64,000 bases of DNA from Artocarpus heterophyllus. Taxonomy: Eukaryota; Streptophyta; Magnoliopsida; Rosales; Moraceae. How positions within the stretch are numbered: position 1 is the stretch's first letter; every line of letters begins with the position of its first letter. The position numbers and the translations under genes are program-made. Below, one piece after another: positions 25,320-38,522 of the stretch. The notes under the pieces are model-generated. The model had not been told where the DNA came from. It made no database searches and saw nothing but the letters and a program-made list of their open reading frames with translations. The stretch is from NCBI GenBank assembly GCA_025403435.1, contig CM046348.1, positions 10,968,606 to 11,032,605 on the forward strand. The letters are read 5' to 3'.

Positions 25320-28300
25320 TGTAACACCCGAGATTTTTAGTGCATTAAAAATGCATTAAATTAAAGATTATGTTAAGACAAAGTACAATTAAAGGAAAAT
25401 ACTGTATAATAAGATGGAAAATTATACAGTGTTAGAGTAATGCAGTATAAGAATTGAATTGTGTGGACCACAATTTTTATCTTATACTTTTTATAAAAGA
25501 AAAGAAAAAAAAAAAAAAGAAGGAAAAATCAGAAATTCAAAGCAAACTCGACTTTCTCTCTCTAGATTTTCTCTCTCTAGAATTCTCTCTCTCTCCTCAA
25601 ATCTCGTTTGAGATTCCGGCGTTATTTTTCGACACCTCCCATACCAGTGGGAAGCTCTCGTTGAGCTGAGTCCAACGAGGTGTCGTGCCACCCAAATAGC
25701 CGCCGGAGGAGGGCCCACGCGCCGCCCAAAGTGGCGGCGAAACCCATTTTTTCCCGACGTCGTTTCTCGGCCGTCCGACCACCAATCGACGTGATTTTGG
25801 TGTCTATGGACTCAGTGTGAGGAGAGGAACAAGATGGTACCAATTTTCCAGCTCAATTTTGGCTGGAAAGGCTTCGCCGGAGCTGCCCATCTCCGCCGTG
25901 TCGCCGCCCCTCGAGAACCGCCGATAATGGCGGCGGTGAGGTACACCGCCGCCACCGTTCGATTCAGACGGCGACGGGGAGTGAAACCCCTCGCCTAATT
26001 TCACGCCACAGCCGCGGTTGGTCGGAGTTCCACCTCCGCCGTCGAGCGCCGCCGCGGAAGCCTTCGTAGCCACCGTTCCTGGCTGCCTCGCCCCAAATTG
26101 AAAGGGGGAAAATGTTCAGATGGTTGAGAAGAGCGTGAAGCAACTCTCAATTGCACGAAATGATGGCCGGAGGACGGAGAACGGCGTCTCCGTCGTGCAC
26201 CGCCGTGGAGCTAGGTGGGGCCGCCGTTCCACGCGGTGTTGAGCTGCCCCACCGTAGGGGAAATACTCAGAGGAGGTCGGGGAACAATTCCCCCACCTCA
26301 ATTTCACGGTACCGTCGCCGGAGGACCGAAATCGGAGCCGCCGGTTTCCGCCGAGAATTCCGTCTTCGATTTGCTATGTTGGAGGCCGAATTGGGTGAAA
26401 TTGACCCCACCAATCGACTCAGGAGGGTCGAATTAGGGGGGGTAGGCTCGAGCTCAGCCCTCAACGGAGCCAACCGCCGCCGGTCAACGGCGGTCAACGG
26501 CGGTCAACGCCGGTCAACGGCCGGTCAAAGGGCAAAATGGGATTTTGTGATCCGGACCTCCGATCGAAGATCCGAGACCGCCTCCCGACTCGTTTCGACG
26601 CTCTGAACGCAATGGTGACCTCCGTTCGAGCAAATTCCACTCCGATGAAAATCGTCCGGTACCGACTGTACGCAGATCGAGGCGATTCAAACAGTAATAT
26701 CGGAGTCTAGAAGGACAGTTTCAAGAATGCATGATCTCCAGGAAGCATTCCTAGCCATTTATGGTCGCTCGAGGAGCACTGCAGAGGATGCTTCACATAC
26801 TGTAGATGCAGCGAGATACAACTGGATCTGCTTAGCTTGGAGTTCAAGTAAGTAGGAATCTCGCATACAGTATAAACTGTTTTAGATGCTTTCATAGAAA
26901 TTTATGAAATGCATGATCAGTGATTGTTACACTGTTTTATATGAGAATAGGTTTTATAACGTTACAAGGTGACGAAAAAACCCGTTAAGGGTAAAATCGT
27001 CATTTCTAAAGAAACGGCTAGAACGGAGTCGAACACTCCGATTTAGCATAATGTTATTAGATGGAAAATGTTCCGTGATACGTTAAGTAACGTAACGGTC
27101 ATGTGAGATCAAGATTTAACGAGGAATGTTTTAAGTAAACGAGTGGTAACCGATGAGTTACAAAGTTAAAAGGAAAAGTAACCCCGGTGGGTTACAAGGC
27201 TAATTGAAGGAAATGTAAACTGACAGTTTATAAGGTTGAGTAACAGAACGGTAGACCGATAGTATACCAAGTTATGAATAAGGAAAGAATGATTAATGTT
27301 TACGTTTTATTATCAATCGAGTGGATTGATAATAAAGAAAGTTAATTAATGAGTCGGCTGTCGTATGATCAGGACACAAAAGCCGACCAATGGAAGGAAA
27401 AGGAACGATAAAGGAATGGAATAGAGAACGCTAGAGTATAGTTCGGGTAAGTTTCAAACCTCACCTACAGCATGAAGTAAATGATTTTTAAATGCTTATT
27501 TATATGTTTGCAAATGTGTTTGCAATTGTTAAGCAAGTTTCTTTTAAAGTATATTTGCATTTATTATGCAAAAAGTTTTAAAGTTCAAGAAAAAGAATTG
27601 CAATGAAATTGCAATCGTTATGTTAAAGGTTTATTGGCATATTGATATGCATAACGTTATTTAGAAGTCTAAGTTATGATTTTTAAAGTATTTAAAGTAT
27701 ATTTTGCATTATGACAATGCAAAATGTTTTATGGTTTAAGTTATAAGTTTCATGTTGCATTTGCTATGCAATAAGTTGCATTTATTGTGCAATAAGTTTT
27801 AGAATAAAAGTTATAGTTTGCAAAATGTGTTAGCATTTTATGATGTATTTATTAAGCAATATGTTGCATTTGTTATGCAATGAGTGCTAGAATGCAAATT
27901 ATGATTTGCAAAATGTGTTTACATTTTATGTTGCATTTGTTATGCAATGAGTTGCATTTATTATGCAATTGGTTTTATAGTATAAGCTATGAATTGCAAG
28001 TGTATTGCATATGATGTGATTGCATTTGAAATGCTCACTAAAGATAATAAGAAGGTAACGTTAAGATAAAAAGAAAGTGTCGTACCAGCCTCTTTGTTAT
28101 GAGGTAATGAAAGTGAAATTAAAGTGTGACCTCCTAAAGGTGAGGTACAAGACCTCAATGTTTGATGGTCTCAAGTCTTCCACAAGGGAAGCATCATGTT
28201 TACGATCTCATGATTAATGAGTTGGTACGAACACTAAAGTAAAGTAAGGAAAAATGAAGGTTACAAGATAAAGAAAGTAAGGAATAAGAATAAAGGTTGA

Positions 28301-29367
28301 GAAAGAAATGAATGTTTAAGTTTATAGAATGTTCATAAAATGCTCATAATTGAAGTTAATAATTGAGCATAAATGGAGTCATGCATTCTGATGTTACTTG
28401 AATGCTTTTTTATGAAATGTTTATATGTTATGTTTATGGAAAACATTCTGAAAAATGTTTACGACAAATGTGTATGAATAACGTTTTCATGTTTTTAAGA
28501 AACGGTTTATGAACGACGTTTTAAGAAAAATGTTCAAGAAATGTTTTAAGAGAAAGGTTTTACATTAAATGTTTATGAAAAACATTTCATGTTTGCAAGA
28601 AAAGGTTTACGAATGACGTTTTAAGAAAAACGTTGAAGAAATGTTTTATGAAAAAAAAACGTTTTCAGAAATGTTCTATGAAAGACGTTTATGAAGAACG
28701 TTTTTAGAAATGTTTAAGGAAAACGTTTATGAAAAATATTTTCATAAATGTTTATGGAAAACGTTCATGAAGAACGTTTCAAGAGAAAAGTTTTCATGAG
28801 AAAAGTTTTAAAGCATGTTTAAATGCTTTGTGAGAATATGTTTGAACTTGCTGAGCGAAAGCTCATTAAAAGTTTTTCATGCTGTAGGTAACTTATGGGT
28901 GACCAATGGGACCCGTTAGAAGAGCTGGGTGCTGCGGAGGACAGATGCGAAGATTTGGGTATGGATACCATCACTGTTTGCTTCCGCTACGTAAAGAAAA
29001 TGTTTTCCATTGTTTAATGTTGTGTTTTCAAAGTTTAAAGAAAATCAGAGTTTTAAGAATTGTATTCAAAGTTTTAAGATACAGTTTATGAACTGTTTTA
29101 TGTAATGATAAAGTAAAGTTTTAAACTATGATTTAATAAATGTTTCTTATTAAGTTTTAAGAAACGTTTTGAAATGATTTTAAGGGCAAGTGTTGAGCGA
29201 TGTCTCAACTTGAATGCGACAGAGGTCGCATCAATATTAAAGAACGTTTAAGGAAAGAAAAAAAAAAAATTTTATTACAGTATTTTCTTACTAAGTAAGT
29301 AAGATTACTGTTTATGAAACTATGTTTATGAAAGTAAAGTGACTGCCCGAAAAGGCGGGTCGTCACA
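25320..29367 (+). repeat. LARD-type element, LTR copy 2 (4048 bp)
   Basis: Middle LTR of the array. It shares some variants with copy 3 only (for example GAACGCTAG near 27427) and has others of its own where copies 1 and 3 agree (for example TTAGAAGTC near 27661). Confidence 0.93.
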
Positions 29368-30458
29368 GGTGGTATCAGAGCAGTATCCTGCCATCCCATT
29401 TCGCGCTGTCATACGTCCGCTACACCATAGCTCAAGTAAGTAAGTTAAGTTAAGTAGAAAGAAAAGTTAGAATTTACTGAATACGTATTTATGTTAGGCG
29501 TAGCCTTTGATATTGGCACACCTAGATATGCAACGAGAAGGCAAAGGTCAAAGGATGAATGTGATGATATATGCTAGAATGTCCTCGCAAGTCGACTGTA
29601 GTCGTTGTCTGTTAGCGATATCAAGTCAACGATGACAAAGCGTGGTCAATGATGGTCAACAGATGGCCGACAACTCAAAATCAAGAAGATGAGCTTGTGA
29701 CACGTTATGATGTTTAGGCGCACAATGGTGTTTCCGTAGGAGCCAATATTACTCTGTTGTAGTTATTCTGTATTGGCTACACGTATAACGAGGAAAAGTG
29801 GATTAAGATAACGGAATAATGAAGGTCTGAAGTGATTTTCAGTGCTTTTATGGAACGAAAGTGCCTAAGAGCAACTTGACGTTAGATCATTAATTATGTT
29901 ATTTGATCGAGCTTGAGCACTCCTTCGCTGAGCTGAGACATGCGAATGAGCTCGTAACTGCCCGGATGGGAAATACGATCAAGACAACGATGCCCAATCT
30001 AGCAGCGGAAACCTCACAGATTGGAGGATGGAAGCTGGAAATTATACGTTATGAGGAAAATTACGCAAAATGTCATTCTAGAATGGATATAGAAACGAAA
30101 ATTATGGATTTTGTGATCGGATGACCCTGATCTTTAGAAGGAAACGAAGAGATTAGAATGAAAATGAACCCTATTTCTAAGAATAGCATTCAATGGTAGA
30201 ATGCTAAACCCTTAGATGAATGGAAACTGCGCTCAAATGTTGGAAGATCAGAGTTGCGCAGCAGAAGTGTGGTGTACAATTTAAAGGAATATGTCAAGAA
30301 CATGATGAAAATTGTTGAAGTTCTAAGATGAGGGCTCAGTTTTAATGAAAGAGTAGTGATCAAGGAAGTATGTCAAGAACGAAAAAGGATGACAAGGAAG
30401 ATGAACTACCTATGAAGGTTCTAATTTTCGAGGACGAAAATTGTTAAGGAGGGAAGAT
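29368..30458 (+). mobile_element. LARD-type internal region 2
   Basis: 1091 bp with PBS at 29370-29381 and polypurine tract at 30446-30458. Same structure as internal region 1, with no gag or pol. The frame at 29903-30124 matches the one in region 1 but has no known domain. Confidence 0.9.
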
Positions 30459-33400
30459 TGTAACACCCGAGATTTTTAGTGCATTAAAAATGCATTAAAT
30501 TAAAGATTATATTAAGACAAAGTACAATTAAAGGAAAATACTGTATAATAAGATGGAAAATTATACAGTGTTAGAGCAACGCAGTATAAGAATTGAATTG
30601 TGTGGACCACAATTTATCTTATACTTTTTATAAAAGAAAAGAAAAAAAAGAAAGAAAAAAAATCAGAAATTCCAAAGCAAACTCGACTTTCTCTCTCTAG
30701 ATTTTCTCTCTCTAGAATTTTCTCTCTCTCCTCAAATCTCGTTTGAGATTCCGGCGTTATTTTTCGACACCTCCTATACCAGTGGGAAGCTCTCGTTGAG
30801 CTGAGTCCAACGAGGTGTCGTGCCACCCAAATAGCCGCCGGAGGAGGGCCCACGCGCCGCCCAAAGTGGCGGCGAAACCCATTTTTTCCCGACGTCGTTT
30901 CTCGGCCGTCCGACCACCAATCGACGTGATTTTGGTGTCTATGGACTCAGTGTGAGGAGAGGAACAAGATGGTACCAATTTTCCAGCTCAATTTTGGCTG
31001 GAAAGGCTTCGCCGGAGCTGCCCATCTCCGCCGTGTCGCCGCCCCTCGAGAACCGCCGATAATGGCGGCGGTGAGGTACACCGCCGCCACCGTTCGATTC
31101 AGACGGCGACGGGGAGTGAAACCCCTCGCCTAATTTCACGCCACAGCCGCGGTTGGTCGGAGTTCCACCTCCGCCGTCGAGCGCCGCCGCGGAAGCCTTC
31201 GTAGCCACCGTTCCTGGCTGCCTCGCCCCAAATTGAAAGGGGGAAAATGTTCAGATGGTTGAGAAGAGCGTGAAGCAACTCTCAATTGCACGAAATGATG
31301 GCCGGAGGACGGAGAACGGCGTCTCCGTCGTGCACCGCCGTGGAGCTAGGTGGGGCCGCCGTTCCACGCGGTGTTGAGCTGCCCCACCGTAGGGGAAATA
31401 CTCAGAGGAGGTCAGGGAACAATTCCCCCACCTCAATTTCACGGTACCGTCGCCGGAGGACCGAAATCGGAGCCGCCGGTTTCCGCCGAGAATTCCGTCT
31501 TCGATTTGCTATGTTGGAGGCCGAATTGGGTGAAATTGACCCCACCAATCGACTCAGGAGGGTCGAATTAGGGGGGGTAGGCTCGAGCTCAGCCCTCAAC
31601 GGAGCCAACCGCCGCCGGTCAACGGCGGTCAACGGCGGTCAACGCCGGTCAACGGCCGGTCAAATGGCAAAATGGGATTTTGTGATCCGGACCTCCGATC
31701 GAAGATCCAAGACCGCCTCCCGACTCGTTTCGACGCTCTGAACGCAATGGTGACCTCCGTTCGAGCAAATTCCACTCCGATGAAAATCGTCCGGTACCGA
31801 CTGTACGCAGATCGAGGCGATTCAAACAGTAATATCGGAGTCTAGAAGGACAGTTTCAAGAATGCATGATCTCCAGGAAGCATTCCTAGCCATTTATGGT
31901 CGCTCGAGGAGCACTGCAGAGGATGCTTCACATACTGTAGATGCAGCGAGATACAACTGGATCTGCTTAGCTTGGAGTTCAAGTAAGTAGGAATCTCGCA
32001 TACAGTATAAACTGTTTTAGATGCTTTCATAGAAATTTATGAAATGCATGATCAGTGATTGTTACACTGTTTTATATGAGAATAGGTTTTATAACGTTAC
32101 AAGGTGACGAAAAAACCCGTTAAGGGTAAAATCGTCATTTCTAAAGAAACGGCTAGAACGGAGTCGAACACTCCGATTTAGCATAATGTTATTAGATGGA
32201 AAATGTTCCGTGATACGTTAAGTAACGTAACGGTCATGTGAGATCAAGATTTAACGAGGAATGTTTTAAGTAAACGAGTGGTAACCGATGAGTTACAAAG
32301 TTAAAAGGAAAAGTAACCCCGGTGGGTTACAAGGCTAATTGAAGGAAATGTAAACTGACAGTTTATAAGGTTGAGTAACAGAACGGTAGACCGATAGTAT
32401 ACCAAGTTATGAATAAGGAAAGAATGATTAATGTTTACGTTTTATTATCAATCGAGTGGATTGATAATAAAGAAAGTTAATTAATGAGTCGGCTGTCGTA
32501 TGATCAGGACACAAAAGCCGACCAATGGAAGGAAAAGGAACGATAAAGGAATGGAATAGAGAACGCTAGAGTATAGTTCGGGTAAGTTTCAAACCTCACC
32601 TACAGCATGAAGTAAATGATTTTTAAATGCTTATTTATATGTTTGCAAATGTGTTTGCAATTGTTAAGCAAGTTTCTTTTAAAGTATATTTGCATTTATT
32701 ATGCAAAAAGTTTTAAAGTTCAAGAAAAAGAATTGCAATGAAATTGCAATCGTTATGTTAAAGGTTTATTGGCATATTGATATGCATAACGTTATTTAAA
32801 AGTCTAAGTTATGATTTTTAAAGTATTTAAAGTATATTTTGCATTATGACAATGCAAAATGTTTTATGGTTTAAGTTATAAGTTTCATGTTGCATTTGCT
32901 ATGCAATAAGTTGCATTTATTGTGCAATAAGTTTTAGAATAAAAGTTATAGTTTGCAAAATGTGTTAGCATTTTATGATGTATTTATTAAGCAATATGTT
33001 GCATTTGTTATGCAATGAGTGTTAGAATGCAAGTTATGATTTGCAAAATGTGTTTACATTTTATGTTGCATTTGTTATGCAATGAGTTGCATTTATTATG
33101 CAATTGGTTTTATAGTATAAGCTATGAATTGCAAGTGTATTGCATATGATGTGATTGCATTTGAAATGCTCACTAAAGTTAATAAGAAGGTAACGTTAAG
33201 ATAAAAAGAAAGTGTCGTACCAGCCTCTTTGTTATGAGGTAATGAAAGTGAAATTAAAGTGTGACCTCCTAAAGGTGAGGTACAAGACCTCAATGTTTGA
33301 TGGTCTCAAGTCTTCCACAAGGGAAGCATCATGTTTACGATCTCATGATTAATGAGTTGGTACGAACACTAAAGTAAAGTAAGGAAAATGAAGGTTACAA

Positions 33401-34499
33401 GATAAAGAAAGTTAAGGAATAAGAATAAAGGTTGAGAAAGAAATGAATGTTTAAGTTTATAGAATGTTCATAAAATGCTCATAATTGAAGTTAATAATTG
33501 AGCATAAATGGAGTCATGCATTCTGATGTTACTTGAATGCTTTTTTATGAAATGTTTATATGTTATGTTTATGGAAAACATTCTGAAAAATGTTTACGAT
33601 AAATGTTTATGAATAACGTTTTCATGTTTTCAAGAAACGGTTTATGAACGACGTTTTAAGATAAACGTTCAAGAAATGTTTAAGAGAAAGGTTTTACATT
33701 AAATGTTTATGAAAAACATTTCATGTTTGCAAGAAAAGGTTTACGAATGACGTTTTAAGAAAAACGTTGAAGAAATGTTTTATGAAAAAAAACGTTTTCA
33801 GAAATGTTCTATGAAAGACGTTTATGAAGAACGTTTTTAGAAATGTTTAAGGAAAACGTTTATGAAAAATATTTTCATAAATGTTTATGGAAAACGTTCA
33901 TGAAGAACGTTTCAAGAGAAAGGTTTTCATGAGAAAAGTTTTAAAGCATGTTTAAATGCTTTGTGAGAATATGTTTGAACTTGCTGAGCGAAAGCTCATT
34001 AAAAGTTTTTCATGCTGTAGGTAACTTATGGGTGACCAATGGGACCCGTTAGAAGAGCTGGGTGCTGCGGAGGACAGATGCGAAGATTTGGGTATGGATA
34101 CCATCACTGTTTGCTTCCGCTACGTAAAGAAAATGTTTTCCATTGTTTAATGTTGTGTTTTCAAAGTTTAAAGAAAATCAGAGTTTTAAGAATTGTATTC
34201 AAAGTTTTAAGATACAGTTTATGAACTGTTTTATGTAATGATAAAGTAAAGTTTTAAACTATGATTTAATAAATGTTTCTTATTAAGTTTTAAGAAACGT
34301 TTTGAAATGATTTTAAGGGCAAGTGTTGAGCGATGTCTCAACTTGAATGCGACAGAGGTCGCATCAATATTAAAGAACGTTTAAGGAAAGAAAAAAAAAA
34401 ATTTTATTACAGTATTTTCTTACTAAGTAAGTAAGATTACTGTTTATGAAACTATGTTTATGAAAGTAAAGTGACTGCCCGAAAAGGCGGGTCGTCACA
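30459..34499 (+). repeat. LARD-type element, LTR copy 3 (4041 bp)
   Basis: Right LTR of the array, ending GGTCGTCACA at 34499 and followed directly by TTGCT and the rest of copia gag. At many sites where copy 2 differs it agrees with copy 1, as expected if copies 1 and 3 are the original pair of one insertion. Confidence 0.93.
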
Positions 34500-34504
34500 T
34501 TGCT

Positions 34505-34907
34505 AGTGCATTTGGTTCTTATATCTCTGCCTGCATAATTCAGTCAATTCATGGTGAGCTATAACTACCAAAAAGAGACTTGGTCTCTTAATGAGCTCAT
34601 CTCACATTGTGTGCAAGAAGAGGAAAGGTTGAAGTAAGAGAAGACATAAAGTGCTCACTTGGCTAGTACTTCCAAAGACAAAGGGAAGAAAAGAAAGAAG
34701 GATAAGGAAGCTACAGTTACGATGCCACAAAAGAAACAACAAAAGAGACAGATTGATCTGGAAGGCACTGGTTGTTTCTTCTGTAGAGCTGCAGGACATA
34801 AGAAGAAGCATTGCACCAATTATCACGCTTGGCATGCCAAAAAAGGTATGCTTCTTAATTTGGCTTATTCTAAGGTTAATTTAACTTTGGTACCTGAACA
34901 CACTTAG
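34505..34907 (+). pseudogene. Copia gag, 3' part with zinc knuckle
   Basis: Continues the gag frame after the nested insertion (VHLVLISLPA, stop, FSQFMVSYNY ... LNELISHCVQEEERLK, stop). The nucleocapsid zinc knuckle CFFCRAAGHKKKHC (C-X2-C-X4-H-X4-C) lies at about 34769-34812. Two in-frame TAA codons stand where CAA is expected. Confidence 0.9.
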
Positions 34908-35204
34908 TGGATGAATCCTGATGCAACCACTCACATCAGTGTATCTATGCAAGGATACCTGAGATGCCGAAAGCCAAATGATGGTGAAAGATACATCTAC
35001 GTGTGCGATGGTAAGAAAGTTGAAGTTGAAGCAATAGGAAAATTTAGATTATTGTTAAAGGCTAGATTTTATTTGGATCTTGATGAAACATTTATTGTAC
35101 CGTCTTTTAGACGAAATTTGATTTCTATCTCTGCTTTGGACAAGTCTGGTTATTCTTGTTTATTTGGAAATGAAAATTTAGTTTGTTTCATGATTCAAAA
35201 TTAG
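34908..35204 (+). pseudogene. Copia protease region
   Basis: The frame directly follows the zinc-knuckle segment. The expected aspartic-protease site DSGATTH reads NPDATTH, so the catalytic aspartate is displaced or lost. Downstream VPSFRRNLISIS matches the copia protease C-terminal region. It ends at TAG 35202-35204. Confidence 0.85.
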
Positions 35205-35329
35205 TTGGTTCTGGTTCTTTTTCAAGTTACGATGATCTTTATTTACTTAATACAATTACTTCATTTAATGAATCATTGTAATTAAGTACACAAGGTATAA
35301 AGAGAAAATTAATCAATAAGAATTCAGCT

Positions 35330-36240
35330 ACGTTATGGCACAAGAGATTAGGTCATATCTCCAAAAGGAGAATAGAGAGACTTGTGTCAGATGAAATTCT
35401 TGACCCCTTAGACTTTACAGATTTTGATATTTGTGTTAACTATATTAAAGGGAAACAAACCAATAAAAGGAGATTTGAAGCCAACAGGATTTTAGACTTC
35501 TTAGAACTTATACATATAGACATTTGTGGGCCATTCCCTACAGCTTGTTGGAATGGTCAACAATATTTTATAACGTTCATAGACGATTTTTTCGTATGTG
35601 GCTACATATATCTCATTTATGAAAAGTCACAGTCACTGGATGTGTTCAAAAATTGTAAGGCTGAAGTTAAAAATCAACTTAGTAAAAGGATTAAAAGCGT
35701 CAGATCTGACCATGGTGGTAAATATTATGGTAGATATAACGGTTCAGGTGAACAACGTCTAGAACCGTTTGCTAAGTTTCTAGAGGAAAGCAGTATCGTC
35801 CTACAGTACACTATGCCGGGTTCGCCCACTATGAATGGTGTTGCTGAAAGACAAAACAGAACTCTTAAGGACACGGTGAGGTATATGATTTCTCATTCTA
35901 CCTTACCAAAATCACTCTGGGGAGAAGCACTTAAGACTGCAGCATATATCCTTAACAGGATTCCAACTAAAGCAACTGTCAAAACCCCTTACGGACTTTA
36001 GACGGGCAAGAAGCCTAGTCTAAAGCATTTGCATGTTTGAGGATGTCCAGCTGAGGCAAGGCCTTATAGACCTAATGAAAAGAAACTGGACTCAAGGATG
36101 GTTAGTTGTTATTTTATTGGATACTCTGAAAGATCTAGGGGGTACAAGTTTTATGATCCCACAACCAAATTGATATTTAAGACGGGAAATGCTCGGTTCT
36201 TTGAGGATGTCAAGTTTCAAGGGGGGGAGGGATATGGTTA
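35330..36240 (+). pseudogene. Copia integrase
   Basis: Starts with the GAG-pre-integrase motif LWHKRLGH. The core shows the three acidic residues in [16 protein letters not shown] and [10 protein letters not shown]. The frame is broken by TAG after TPYGL (36001) and by TGA at about 36040 where the family has tryptophan in the WGC motif. The C-terminal GYKFYDP segment follows. Confidence 0.92.
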
Positions 36241-36413
36241 GAGACTTTGTCTTTGAAGAGGAATATATTAATATTCTCACAGCTGTTATTGACATTGATT
36301 AGGTTCTTATTCTTTACATTGTTCAAGAAGTAGACCCAAATCAAGACAATGTCGGAGAATCTCCTGTTCCAGAAATTGTTCCAGAGGAACAATCTCTACC
36401 ACCTCAAGAACCT

Positions 36414-37307
36414 ATGTCATTAAGGAGATCCACTAGAGAAAAGAGAAGTGCGGTGCCAGATGATTACATTGTATTTCTCCAAGAACATGAGTATGACATT
36501 GGTATGGTGGAAGATGATCCAATCAACTTTTGTCAAGCTATGGAAAGTTCTAGATCTCAAGAGTGGATTGATGCCATGAATGAAGAGATAAAGTCTATGA
36601 AGGATAATGATGTTTGGGATCTTGTCCCATTGCCTGAAAGTACAAAACCCATTGGTTGCAAATGGATATTTAAGACCAAGAGGGATTCAGAAGGCAATAT
36701 GGAGAGATATAAGGCTCGTCTTGTCGCTAAAGGCTTTACACAGAAAGAAGGCTTTGATTATAAAGAGACCTTCTCTCTGGTTTCTTCGAAAGACTCTTTC
36801 AGAATTATAAAAGCATTAGTGGCTCATTTTGATCTTGAGCTTCATCAGATGGATGTTAAGACTGCGTTTCTCAATGGTGACATTGATGAAACAATCTATA
36901 TGGTGCAACCGAAAAACTTTGTGTCGGGAGATACAAAGAAGATGGTTTGTAAATTAAAGAAATCAATCTATGGGCTTAAGCAAGCTTCTCGTCAGTGGTA
37001 TTACAAATTTCATCAGGTTATCATCTCGCTCGGTTTTGAAATGAATTTAGTCTATGATTGTATATACCATAAGTTCAGTGGGAGTAAGTATATTTTCCTA
37101 GTTTTATATGTCGATGACATTTTGCTTGCAAGCAACGATATAGGCTTATTACACCAAACCAAGAGATTTTTATCAAAAAAATTTAAGATGAAGGATCTTA
37201 GTGACGCCTCTTTTGTGCTGGGTATACAGATACACCGGGATCGCTCTCGAGGTATTTTAGGATTATCACAAAAAGAGTTATATCAAAAAGGTTCTCAAGA
37301 GATATGA
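36414..37307 (+). pseudogene. Copia reverse transcriptase
   Basis: Begins with RRSTREKR and contains the copia RT landmarks DNDVWDLVPLP, GCKWIFKTKRD, YKARLVAKGF, QMDVKTAFLNG, YGLKQASRQWY and the catalytic YVDDILL. The frame is lost near 37280, and the downstream part is in another frame. The frame boundaries given here are open-frame limits, not a mature protein. Confidence 0.94.
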
Positions 37308-37308
37308 C

Positions 37309-38094
37309 ATGCAGGATTGTAAACTAGGTGATACCCCTGTGGCTAAGGGAGATAAGTTTAGTCTCAATCAGTGCCCCAAGAATGATTTTGAGGTTAAGAA
37401 AATGCAGAAGATTCCTTATGCATCAGCAGTAGGGAGTCTAATCTATGCTCAGGTTTGTACGCGTCTGGATATTGCGTACGTTACAGGGATGTTGGGTAGG
37501 TACTTAAGCAATCCTAGAAATGATCATTGGGTGGCAGCCAAACGAGTCTTGAGGTATTTACAGAGAACAAAGGACTACATGCTCACGTATCGGAGGTCTA
37601 AACAGCTAGAGATCATTGAGTATACTGACTCTAATTATGCTGGATGCCAAGATAGTATGAAATCTACGTAAGGCTATGTCTACCTTCTGGCTGGAGATGT
37701 TGTCTCTTGGAAAAGTGCTAAACAGTCTCTTATAGCATCTTCTACGGTGGCGGCAGAGTTCATAGCGTGTTATGAGGCATCCAATCATGAAATATGGCTG
37801 TAAAATTTTGTCACGGGGCTGCGCATAGTAGATAGTAGTCAAAGACCACTCAAGTTATTTTGTGACAATAAGTCAACAGTTTTGTATTCCAACAACAACA
37901 GGAGCTCGGTGAAGTCCAAGCATATAGAGATCAAGTTCCTGGTTGTGAAAGAAAGAGTTCAGAGTGGACAGTTGTCTATAGAGCACATCGGCACAAACTC
38001 TATGATTGTAGATCCGCTTACTAAGGGATTGCCACCCAAAATGTTTCATGAGCACACTGCTCGTATGGGTGTCATATCATTTCAGGATATTTAG
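37309..38094 (+). pseudogene. Copia RNase H
   Basis: Continues from RT in a shifted frame: AVGSLIYAQVCTRLDIAY, YTDSNYAGC, then TAA at 37669-37671, LIASSTVAAEFIACYEASN, another TAA at about 37801, then CDNKSTVLYSNN and KSKHIEIKF. The end is ARMGVISFQDI and TAG. RNase H acidic residues are visible in TDSNYAG, AAEF and CDNKS. Confidence 0.92.
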
Positions 38095-38507
38095 TTTTAG
38101 TGGGAGTTTATAATTTTAAATGCTCTTATGATATAGACATTTTTAGTTATTTCAGTTTATAGATATTTTAAGGTGATTTTCTGCAAAAATAAAGTTTTCA
38201 GTTTATTCACACTCTGATTTTGGTATGGTTTGATCTTACTAAGGTTTTCTGGTGGACCAGTTGGAAATAGGCATGTTAAGATCACATTGCATGAAATCTT
38301 TATGCTATACATCCATGCTTGATCTTGTCATTAGTTTTATTGGTATATGTGATCATTGATGGGTCTAGTTACGACATATGTAACGAAGGTCGCTTTGGTC
38401 TTATATTTATATGGTTAATGGACAAGATTGTTGAGGTGCATAAGTTTTTGATAGCAAAATTCATGACCTCATAAGGTATAATTCACATTTATAAAGTTTT
38501 ATATATA

Positions 38508-38522
38508 GCCCAAGTGGGAGAT
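38508..38522 (+). other. Copia polypurine tract
   Basis: CCAAGTGGGAGAT immediately before the 3' LTR start TGTTGGAT, the expected primer site for plus-strand DNA synthesis. Confidence 0.85.

Larger units (their letters stand above)
20176..34499 (+). mobile_element. Tandem non-autonomous long-LTR element: LTR-internal-LTR-internal-LTR
   Basis: Three near-identical 4.04-4.05-kb LTRs (TGTAACACCCGAG ... GGTCGTCACA) alternate with two ~1.09-kb internal segments. The whole array is bracketed by one target duplication, TTGCT, at 20171-20175 and 34500-34504. Each internal segment starts with GGTGGTATCAGAGC (PBS) and ends with the polypurine tract AAGGAGGGAAGA, preceded by TTTTCGAGGACGAAAATTG, which resembles the end of Tekay/Del-type gypsy elements. 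No gag, protease, RT or integrase is detectable, so it must have moved with enzymes supplied in trans. LTRs longer than the internal region and no coding capacity fit the LARD class. Confidence 0.93.
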
